A model generated the notes under the pieces. That model ran no database searches, had not been told where the DNA came from, and saw nothing but the letters and a program-made list of their open reading frames with translations. Both the position numbers and the translations under genes were made by a program. A DNA stretch of 64,000 nucleotides from Chitinophagales bacterium (GTDB taxonomy: Bacteria > Bacteroidota > Bacteroidia > Chitinophagales > CAIOSU01), in NCBI GenBank assembly GCA_040877935.1, contig JBBDNB010000039.1:209062-273061 (forward strand), given 5' to 3'. Numbering within the stretch: position 1 is the stretch's first letter; each line of letters opens with the position of its first letter. This document shows positions 41,770 through 48,798 of this stretch, in pieces.

Positions 41770-42809
41770 TGTTGAAATTGGCACATCCAGAATATTTGTA
41801 TGCGTATCTGATATTGATACCACTGCTGTTCCTTTTCATATTGTATATGATCTGGAGAAAGAGGGCATTGAAAAATTTTAGTGCTTTCCAGGCAGCGGAA
41901 CAATTGATGCCCGAAAAATCAAAATTCAGGCATTATTTTAAATTTATTTTGCTTGTACTTGCTTTCAGTAGTTTAATTCTGGCCTGGGCCAATCCGCAAA
42001 TTGGCACCAAACAGGAAAAAGTAAAACGCAAAGGTGTAGATGTAATAATCGCTTTGGATGTATCTAAAAGTATGCTGGCAGAAGATATTAAGCCCAGCCG
42101 AATTGAACAGGCCAAACAGTTTGTTTCCCGCCTGATCGATGAGCTTAAAATGGATCGCATCGGGCTCATCATATTTGCCGGAAATGCTTATTTGCAAATG
42201 CCCATCACAACTGATCATGCTGCTGCAAAATTGTTTTTGAAATCTATCAATACAAATCTGGTGCCTACCCAGGGAACAGCAATAGGTGATGCCATCCGCC
42301 TGGGCATAGAATCATTTGAAGGTGATGAGAAAAAATTTAAAAGTATTGTAATCATCTCCGATGGCGAAAACCACGAAGGGGAAGCTATAGAAGCTACAGA
42401 AGAAGCATCAGAGCAGGGTATTATTATTCACACAGTTGGAGTGGGTTCTCAAAAAGGAGCTCCCATTCCAGTATATCGCAACAATGTCCAAACTGATTAC
42501 TTGCGCGACAAGTCCGGTAATATTGTGCTAAGTAAACTGGATGAAAACATGCTGCGGCAAATAGCTGTTAAAGGCGATGGTGAATACCTGAACCTGAAAA
42601 GTGGTAGCGAAACACTCAATGCATTGACAAGTGCTATTGCAGCTATGGAAAAAAGGGAATTTGAAGAAAATGTATTTACTGATTATGAAGATCAGTTTCA
42701 GTATTTTTTGGCCTTTGCCCTCTTTTTATTGATAGTAGAGATATTGATTGCTGAGCGCAAAAGTAAATGGAGCAGAAAATTGAATTTATTCAAGGAAGAA
42801 GCACAATGA
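41769..42809 (+). CDS. batB: VWA-domain membrane protein BatB
   Basis: A 346-residue paralogue of BatA with the same layout: two N-terminal membrane helices, MIDAS DVSKSMLAED near residue 97, GTAIGDAIRLGIESF, IIISDGENHEGEA-type loop, and a C-terminal helix (YFLAFALFLLIVEILIAE). It shares one base with batA and overlaps the batC ATG in an ATGA arrangement, indicating coupled translation. Confidence 0.93.
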   Translation: MLKLAHPEYLYAYLILIPLLFLFILYMIWRKRALKNFSAFQAAEQLMPEKSKFRHYFKFILLVLAFSSLILAWANPQIGTKQEKVKRKGVDVIIALDVSKSMLAEDIKPSRIEQAKQFVSRLIDELKMDRIGLIIFAGNAYLQMPITTDHAAAKLFLKSINTNLVPTQGTAIGDAIRLGIESFEGDEKKFKSIVIISDGENHEGEAIEATEEASEQGIIIHTVGVGSQKGAPIPVYRNNVQTDYLRDKSGNIVLSKLDENMLRQIAVKGDGEYLNLKSGSETLNALTSAIAAMEKREFEENVFTDYEDQFQYFLAFALFLLIVEILIAERKSKWSRKLNLFKEEAQ

Positions 42810-43612
42810 AACAAATAATTTTCATATCCTTATTGTCGCTATTGAGTTTGACCTTGCTCGCTCAATCTGAACGCAAACATGTGCGCCAGGGGAATGAGCT
42901 TTACTTTGATGGCAAAACGGACAAAGCAATAGAAGCTTATGAAAAAGCTTTGCAGGAAGCCCCGGAAAGTCCCGAGGCACATTTCAATATGGGCAATGCC
43001 TATTTGAAGCAAAAAGATTACGAGTCGGCATCAGCTTCTTATCAAACGGCTTTGGGATTGCTGGAAGGAGAGGGGCAAAAGGCAGCGGCTTTGCACAACC
43101 TGGGAAATACTTACCTGGAAAACCAAAAGCCAAAAGAAGCCAAAGAGGCTTATCAACAGGCTTTGCGATTGAATCCTCAAGATGAGGATACGCGTTATAA
43201 TTTGGCCTTGGCCAATAAAATGCTGCAAAAGCAGGAAAAGGAACAAGAGCAGGAAAATAAGGACGAGCAGGATCAAGAAGAAGGAGAAGACAAACAAGAG
43301 CAAGATCAGGAACAACAGGATAAAGGAGAAGACCAGGAAGAGGAAAAGAAAGATGGAGAGGAAAAGGAAAGCGATCAGCAGAATAAGGAAGAGCAGGAAG
43401 ATGAGTCTAAAGACGGTGAGGGAAAAGAATCGGAAGATCAGGAAGCTTCAGATCAGGAAAAAGAAGCACAGCAAATGCAGGAGGGACAGATTTCTAAAGA
43501 AGAAGCTGAGCGAATACTGGAAGCACTGAAAAATGAGGAACAAAAATTGCAGGAACAATTGATGATCAGAAAAGAAACAGGCCAACGCAAAAACCTGGAT
43601 AAAGACTGGTAA
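42806..43612 (+). CDS. batC: TPR protein BatC
   Basis: About 268 residues. The ATG at 42806 gives a proper signal peptide (MKQIIFISLLSLLSLTLLAQ); a longer in-frame start at 42767 would lie inside batB. Three TPR units follow (AIEAYEKALQEAPESPEAHF, NMGNAYLKQKDYESASASY, LHNLGNTYLENQKPKEAKEAY). The last 110 residues are an extreme low-complexity run of E, Q, K and D, probably disordered. The tail is coded mainly by GAA/GAG/CAG/AAA and makes the DNA purine-rich. Confidence 0.92.
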   Translation: MKQIIFISLLSLLSLTLLAQSERKHVRQGNELYFDGKTDKAIEAYEKALQEAPESPEAHFNMGNAYLKQKDYESASASYQTALGLLEGEGQKAAALHNLGNTYLENQKPKEAKEAYQQALRLNPQDEDTRYNLALANKMLQKQEKEQEQENKDEQDQEEGEDKQEQDQEQQDKGEDQEEEKKDGEEKESDQQNKEEQEDESKDGEGKESEDQEASDQEKEAQQMQEGQISKEEAERILEALKNEEQKLQEQLMIRKETGQRKNLDKDW

Positions 43613-43623
43613 ATGAAACGAAC

Positions 43624-45423
43624 ATGAAGAGATCAATATGCTTACATATTCTATTCTTATTATGCAGCAGTGGGCTGCTTGCACAGTCTTTTACGGCCAG
43701 TGTTAATAAGAATAATATCGCAGTAGGCGATGTTTTTCAAGTGAGTTTCACTGTAGAAGATGGAAATATGTCAGGTTTTCAACCACCCGATTTCAGTAAT
43801 TTTAATTTGAGGGGCGGCCCCAATCAATCTACCAATATGCAGTTGATCAATGGGCAAATGAGCCGTTCGGTTTCTTACTCCTATTATTTGCAGGCGACCA
43901 AAGAAGGCACCTTTACAATTGGTCCGGCTACTGCCAATATTTCAGGAAAAAAGATGGAAAGCAATTCCCTTTCTGTTACTGTAGGAAAATCTGCAGGAGG
44001 CAATCAGGGTGGGCAAAAACAGGCTCAGGAAAAAAGCATTCAGCAACAAATCAGCGAAAATGTATTTCTGCGGGTAATTGTAAGTGATAATGATGTTTAT
44101 CAGGGCGAACAAATTACCGTGGCCTATAAATTATATGCCAGCACCAATATCAATATCCACAATACCTCAATTAAACAACTGCCCAGCAATAATGGATTTT
44201 GGGCGCAGGAAATTGCTTTACCCGATAACAATTCTTTCGAGCGAGAAGTCTATCAGGGTGTGCAGTACAATTCTGTCACAGTAAAAAAATACGCCCTTTT
44301 TCCGCAGCGTACAGGAGACCTGGAAATAGACCCTATGGAAATGGAAACCCATGTGCGCGTGAGGACACAGTCTCAGAGAAGAGGTTTTTTTGATGATTTT
44401 TTCGGTTCTTATAAAGATATCCCCTATGAATTTCAAAGCTCAAAAATTAAAATCAATGTAAAACCATTGCCAAAGGGTAAACCTTCGAGCTTTTCAGGTC
44501 TTTCAGGCACCTTTAATATGGATGTTTCACTGGACAAAACAGAGACAGAAACCGATGATCCCATTACTATGAAGATAAAGATCAGCGGCAAGGGTAACCT
44601 GAGAATGCTGGATGCTCCCAAGCCGCAATTGCCCCGAGATTTTGAAGTCTTTGATCCAAAAACCAAAGAGCAGATTTCTACTTCGTCCAATATTATCAGC
44701 GGATACAAGCAATACGATTACCTGCTGATACCAAGACGCCCCGGTACTTTTAAAATTCCTCCGATGCGCTTTTCCTATTTCGATACAAAAAAGGAAGACT
44801 ATGTTGAGCTCAGTTCCAAAGAATACGAAGTAACTGTAAGTGGAGAAGCAAGTGCATTTACAGGAGGCAATGTTGCCAATGTAAGCAAAGAGGAAGTGGA
44901 ATTGTTGGGACAGGACATTCGCTATATCAAATCCAATACTGATTTGCAGGAAAAAGGAGCATTTTATATAACATCGATTCCCTTTGGTGTTTTATTTGCT
45001 GCCCCATTTTTACTTTTTGTTGTTTTGCTGCGCATTAAAAAGCGGGAAGATGAACTGGCTGGAAATATAGGCTTGCTCAAACGCAAAAGAGCAGGAAAGG
45101 AAGCTGCTAAAAGATTGTCAAAAGCCAAAAAGCTACTGAATGAAAGTGGTGCAGAGCGCGATTTCTATAAAGCTGTTTCCGAATCGCTTTGGGGCTATTT
45201 GAGCGACAGGCTCAATATTCCTGCTGCTGAATTATCGAGAGAAAAAGCAGAGCCAAAACTCGAGCAAAACGGGGTGGCTGACGCAGATAGAAAAGAAATC
45301 TTCGAGGTGCTTGACAAATGTGAAATGGCGCTGTTTGCCCCCACATCTGCCGGAGATAAAGAGGCCGTTTACACCAGGGCGGCCAATATTATTGAGAAAA
45401 TTGGAAATGTGCTGAAAACATGA
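43624..45423 (+). CDS. batD: BatD-family protein (DUF7507/BatD beta domains)
   Basis: A 599-residue exported protein: signal peptide (LFLLCSSGLLAQS), repeated beta-sandwich domains (FTASVNKNNIAVGDVFQVSF, FLRVIVSDNDVYQGEQITVAY, FNMDVSLDKTETETDDPITM), one membrane helix near 448-470 and a helical cytoplasmic tail. The sequence PSNFNLRGGPNQS-like FNLRGGPNQSTNMQLINGQM is typical of BatD. It is 11 bases after batC, and batE follows 7 bases later. Confidence 0.92.
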   Translation: MKRSICLHILFLLCSSGLLAQSFTASVNKNNIAVGDVFQVSFTVEDGNMSGFQPPDFSNFNLRGGPNQSTNMQLINGQMSRSVSYSYYLQATKEGTFTIGPATANISGKKMESNSLSVTVGKSAGGNQGGQKQAQEKSIQQQISENVFLRVIVSDNDVYQGEQITVAYKLYASTNINIHNTSIKQLPSNNGFWAQEIALPDNNSFEREVYQGVQYNSVTVKKYALFPQRTGDLEIDPMEMETHVRVRTQSQRRGFFDDFFGSYKDIPYEFQSSKIKINVKPLPKGKPSSFSGLSGTFNMDVSLDKTETETDDPITMKIKISGKGNLRMLDAPKPQLPRDFEVFDPKTKEQISTSSNIISGYKQYDYLLIPRRPGTFKIPPMRFSYFDTKKEDYVELSSKEYEVTVSGEASAFTGGNVANVSKEEVELLGQDIRYIKSNTDLQEKGAFYITSIPFGVLFAAPFLLFVVLLRIKKREDELAGNIGLLKRKRAGKEAAKRLSKAKKLLNESGAERDFYKAVSESLWGYLSDRLNIPAAELSREKAEPKLEQNGVADADRKEIFEVLDKCEMALFAPTSAGDKEAVYTRAANIIEKIGNVLKT

Positions 45424-45430
45424 AACAAAC

Positions 45431-46192
45431 ATGACAAAAAAGCTGATAATCTATTTATTGTTTTTAACGCTGCCCATCTTGCTTTTTGCGCAGGATAGTC
45501 CTGAGGTACTTTTTGAGCAAGGCAATAAAGCCTATGCCGATAAGGATTATGAAACAGCGGCAGAAAAATACGAGGAGGTTTTAGATAAAGGCTTTCAGTC
45601 GCCCGAATTGTATTTTAACCTGGGCAATGCCTATTATCAGCTCAATAAAACAGGCCCGACTATCTTGAATTACGAAAAAGCATTGAAGCGCGCTCCTGAT
45701 GATGAAGACATCCGCTTTAATCTAAAACTGGCAAATCTCAGAGTGGCTGACAGGGCTACCGAAGCAACTGATTTGTTTTTCTTTTCAGGTTTTAAAAACA
45801 TGTTGGTCAACTATGCTTCTGATCGCTGGGCGAAGCTCTCTTTGATATTTTTATGGCTGTCATTTATTCTTTTTGCTGCATTTCTTTGGTTGAAAAAAGC
45901 TGCACTTAAAAGGCTGTTTTTCTTCTCCGGTATTTTCAGCTTGTTGCTCACCATACTCTTTTTGGTTTTCAGCCTGCAACAGCTCAATTATGAAAAAAGT
46001 AAAAAATCAGCCATTGTAATGGTGACCAATACTTATGTAAAAAGCAGCCCGGATCCCGAAAGCACCGATTTGTTTATTTTGCGCGAGGGCGTAAAAGTAA
46101 AAGTGCTGGATAATATAGATGCCTGGGTTAAAGTGCGCTTTTCTGAAGAAAAAGTCGGCTGGATAGAAAAGGAAAAATTGGGATTTATTTAG
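45431..46192 (+). CDS. batE: TPR and SH3-domain protein BatE
   Basis: A 253-residue protein: signal peptide ending LLFAQ, two TPR units (FEQGNKAYADKDYETAAEKY, LYFNLGNAYYQLNKTGPTI), two membrane helices around 137-182, then a C-terminal bacterial SH3-like domain (IVMVTNTYVKSSPDPESTDL, LREGVKVKVL, WVKVRFSEEKVGWI). Last gene of the bat operon; a strong terminator follows at 46369-46401. Confidence 0.92.
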   Translation: MTKKLIIYLLFLTLPILLFAQDSPEVLFEQGNKAYADKDYETAAEKYEEVLDKGFQSPELYFNLGNAYYQLNKTGPTILNYEKALKRAPDDEDIRFNLKLANLRVADRATEATDLFFFSGFKNMLVNYASDRWAKLSLIFLWLSFILFAAFLWLKKAALKRLFFFSGIFSLLLTILFLVFSLQQLNYEKSKKSAIVMVTNTYVKSSPDPESTDLFILREGVKVKVLDNIDAWVKVRFSEEKVGWIEKEKLGFI

Positions 46193-46360
46193 GAATCTGG
46201 CGAGCGTGAATTTACAGGTCGAGCATGAAAGCTGACCAGACCGGACTTGATATCGGCCTCCCCGAGGATATTGGAGACATGGTTTTGGCTGATGCCGGTC
46301 TGTTTTGCTATTTCTTTCTGGTTATACCTGTTTTTTCCATTGTCCGTTTAACATTTCCAC
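46189..46360 (-). pseudogene. Relic of a helix-turn-helix regulator, frameshifted
   Basis: On the minus strand one frame reads NRYNQKEIAKQTGISQNHVS then NILGEADIKSGLVSF and stops at 46189, a clear helix-turn-helix. It has no start: an in-frame stop lies just upstream. A frame shifted by one begins VEMLNGQWKK at 46360 and joins it at a run of six A on the minus strand. The whole would be about 57 residues, like the HTH part of small XRE-type antitoxins. It overlaps the last bases of batE on the other strand, and no partner toxin is seen. Confidence 0.55.
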
Positions 46361-46554
46361 AATAAAAAAACCTGCCTTGATTCTATCAAGACAGGTTTTT
46401 TGCGGGTTAAGTTTACTCGATAATCGAGATTTAAACCTGCCCGACTAAGCAGGCGGGTGCTCCGAGGCTTGCCCGCCTGCTTTTATTCGGGCAGGCCTCG
46501 GAATCAAAAGTATTTTTTCCAAATAAATGCCTCGTGGGCTTGCCCCGAGGTTGT
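46193..46554. other. Intergenic region: HTH relic, terminator and structured repeat
   Basis: These 362 bases between convergent batE and the DUF3494 gene hold, in order, the HTH relic (46189-46360), a bidirectional-looking terminator (46369-46401) and repeat copy B (46416-46558). Nothing else is seen. Confidence 0.6.
46369..46401 (+). terminator. Intrinsic terminator of the bat operon
   Basis: Arms AACCTGCCTTGAT and ATCAAGACAGGTT (13 bases, one mismatch) enclose a 3-base loop and are followed by six T. Seven A precede the stem, so it may also work on the minus strand. It lies 177 bases after the batE stop. Confidence 0.85.
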
Positions 46555-46558
46555 TTAC
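46416..46558. repeat. Structured intergenic repeat, copy B
   Basis: Shares with copy A (20066-20184) the 20-base start CTCGATAATCGAGATTTAAA and the ending CCTCGTGGGCTTGCCCCGAGG then TTGTTTAC. The interior is longer, with a stem CCGAG...GCCTGC/GCAGGC...CTCGG (46462-46501) and an extra CCTGCCCG/CAGGCGGG pair. The last bases overlap the stop codon of the DUF3494 gene. Confidence 0.75.
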
Positions 46559-48198
46559 TGCTGAGCAATCAATTTGCCCGATTTTATAAGTTGATTGTTT
46601 CCGGTCAATTCGTAAAAATATACGCCAGAAGGTAGATTACCTGTAGCAATCGTGGTTGAAGTGGATGTGATATTTTCATACAGCACTTCTTTGCCCAAAA
46701 CATTGAATATGCGCAGCTCAACTTTTTGGATTTGATCGATATTATTGATGCTAATTGTTGTTGCATGTGCAAATGGATTGGGATAAATGTGAACGCTTAT
46801 ATTTGCAATGGTTTTCTGAATGGAAGTAGTATTGGTATCGATAGGGCCGCCCACTATGGTTTCGCAATCGACACTAATATCAGCGGCAGCATCAATGGCC
46901 GTAGTTGACAAAGCACCAACAGCAGTGAGTGCGCGACCGTTAATCTCTACACCGGAGAACAAACTGATGGCGCCCTGTGAAACAATAGTGCCGTTAAAAA
47001 CTGAGTTTTCACTTATATCCACTGCGCCATTTACCAACCAATAGACATTTTTTGCCTGTGTGCCATTTCTGAGTACAACATTTGAAAAAGTACTTGTACT
47101 AAGTGCGCCATAAATTTTTATGACAAATACCGCATTGGCATTTCCCTGTGCATTGAGGAAAAGGGTGTCTTGAAATGATGTTGCTCCATTTAGGATATAA
47201 GTATGTGGGGTCAATACCAGATTTCTACCGAATTGGGCAGGATAGAGTAATTCAATATCATGCGACAGTCCGTTCAGGTAATTGTAAACCAGCAATAAAT
47301 CCGCAGCAGCATCTGCCGTAGAACCATCAGGAATGGGATGGATGTTTCCGCTTACCAGTAATGAATCGAAGCCTGTTGTTAAGCCAACATTTGCGCCCAC
47401 ATCACCGTTGACATTGCTAATTCCCGTATTTTCAACGGGGCCGTCAGAAGAAAATATTCCGTAGCAGGCAACTTCGCCCATTGTAGGCGCATCGGGACCT
47501 GTAAGTACAGGGCTTCCGCAGCCAATTGGTGTATATGCAAGAATGCCATCTACTGTAATGGCTCCTGAAGTACTCAGCGCTCTTCCTTCCAGAACATCTC
47601 CGGTATTCATGTTGATTCCTGCATTGTTTGCAATAACAGTACCTTTCATGGCAGTACCTGAGGCCATCTCTACAAGACCTTCTACTTTCCAGAATACATT
47701 ACATGCCTGTGCTCCGTTGATCAATCTAATACTTGAATTGGCATTGGTAGAAAGAGATCCGTTGATTTTAAAAATAAAGACTGCATTAGTATTGTTTTGT
47801 GCATCTAATGTCAGTTGCATATTAAGTGTTGATGCAGCAGAAATGGCATAAACACCAGGAGTCAAAGTTTGACCGCCCCCAAGTGCTGGAGCTAAAGAGG
47901 AATCCACCACTGCTACGTTGAGCTGATTATAAGCAATCAGTAAATCTGCTGCTGCCTGGGCACTTGTAGCATCGCCATCGTGCATCCCACCGTTGACGTT
48001 TCCAAATCCAGTACTGGAACCGTTGTTGGTTCCTACTTTTCCGGTTAACTGGGAAATACCTGAATTGCTTACTGCGCCATCAGTGGAAAACAGGACAAAA
48101 TCACCTGCAACTCCCAAGTCAGGAGCTTGTCCAAAAGCAAGAAGCGGTAATAAAAAGAGAAGCAATACTGTTAAGGTCTTCTGTAAAATATTTTTCAT
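46555..48198 (-). CDS. Tandem DUF3494 (ice-binding-like) protein with T9SS sorting domain
   Basis: A 547-residue secreted protein. Residues 1-24 are a signal peptide (ends LLAFGQ). Two DUF3494 domains follow, about 28-222 and 240-440; each has the family pattern: FVLFSTDGAVSNSGISQLTG, GNVNGGMHDGD, TPGVYAISAASTLNMQLTLD, NAVFIFKINGSLST and an ice-binding-protein-like beta-helix start. The second repeat is clearly homologous (YGIFSSDGPVENTGISNVNG). The last 75 residues form a T9SS type A sorting domain (VHIYPNPFAHATTISI, LPSGVYFYEL). Many DUF3494 proteins bind ice, but others are adhesins; no ice plane motif can be judged here. Confidence 0.88.
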   Translation of the reverse strand: MKNILQKTLTVLLLFLLPLLAFGQAPDLGVAGDFVLFSTDGAVSNSGISQLTGKVGTNNGSSTGFGNVNGGMHDGDATSAQAAADLLIAYNQLNVAVVDSSLAPALGGGQTLTPGVYAISAASTLNMQLTLDAQNNTNAVFIFKINGSLSTNANSSIRLINGAQACNVFWKVEGLVEMASGTAMKGTVIANNAGINMNTGDVLEGRALSTSGAITVDGILAYTPIGCGSPVLTGPDAPTMGEVACYGIFSSDGPVENTGISNVNGDVGANVGLTTGFDSLLVSGNIHPIPDGSTADAAADLLLVYNYLNGLSHDIELLYPAQFGRNLVLTPHTYILNGATSFQDTLFLNAQGNANAVFVIKIYGALSTSTFSNVVLRNGTQAKNVYWLVNGAVDISENSVFNGTIVSQGAISLFSGVEINGRALTAVGALSTTAIDAAADISVDCETIVGGPIDTNTTSIQKTIANISVHIYPNPFAHATTISINNIDQIQKVELRIFNVLGKEVLYENITSTSTTIATGNLPSGVYFYELTGNNQLIKSGKLIAQQ

Positions 48199-48525
48199 GT
48201 TTATAAGATTTATTGCGTGAATTATTTTTCACTCAGCCAAGATACTTGACATTTGGTAGGGAAGTGTTACACAATTATGGACAATAGTTACATCATTCAC
48301 ACTTAATTATGGGGCAATTCTTTTTGGTAGTGATTTTGGATGATCTTTTCAGGTTTTCTTCGAACAATATGCTCGACTGAATATTCATGCATTCAGTTTA
48401 TCAAACAATTAAAAATGCAAGTAACTCTTTGATACGATTATCAATTCCGGAAACTGTGTCAATATTAGCCCGTAGAGGTATTTATTTCAATCCTTTTTGT
48501 AGATTAGTAAATCCTTAAGATTCTA
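48199..48525. other. Intergenic region without a recognised gene
   Basis: AT-rich DNA upstream of the DUF3494 gene. TATCTTGG, one mismatch from the promoter box, occurs on the minus strand near 48237-48244, about 40 bases before that ATG. A 29-codon minus-strand frame near 48310-48400 was judged chance. The 256 bp palindromic element follows at 48526. Confidence 0.4.
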
Positions 48526-48781
48526 AACCTGAGCTCGGAAATTATTTATTGCTCAGAATGCCAGAAAATAGTGAGATTCGACTGGAAATATTGATGGAAT
48601 AGCGGGCTATTTTGAGATATTTCCAGGAAGAAGATTGCTGTTTTCTGGCATTTGAAATCCATAAAACGCAATTTGCTGCGTTGCATTTGCTCGGTTTATC
48701 CCGATAGACCTTCTCAAATGCGCCTTGCCTATTACGTTTTAGTGAATTTCTGAGCTCTTAAATAATTATCGAACTCAGGTT
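48526..48781. repeat. 256 bp nested palindromic element with terminal inverted repeats
   Basis: The ends are inverted repeats of about 33 bases (start AACCTGAGCTCGGAAATTAT; end, reversed, AACCTGAGTTCGATAATTAT), roughly 85% identical. Inside are two hairpin domains. Domain 1: AATGCCAGAAAA/TTTTCTGGCATT (48557-48568, 48641-48652, perfect 12) enclosing CTGGAAATAT/ATATTTCCAG (48582-48591, 48617-48626, perfect 10). Domain 2: TAAAACG/CGTTTTA (48662-48668, 48735-48741), GCATTTG/CAAATGC (48683-48689, 48715-48721), TCGG/CCGA. No coding frame. It is either a MITE-like element or a structured RNA. It ends 17 bases before the kinase ATG. Confidence 0.8.
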
Positions 48782-48798
48782 ATTAATTAAGAATAGGT

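Noticed and set aside
42767..42805. N-terminal extension of batC
   Set aside because: It lies within batB and would mask the signal peptide that begins at 42806.
43182..43529. Lysine/arginine-rich frame overlapping batC
   Set aside because: It is the +1 reading of the purine-rich low-complexity tail of batC.
48310..48400. 29-codon minus-strand frame upstream of the DUF3494 gene
   Set aside because: Too short, no family resemblance and no ribosome-binding or promoter context.
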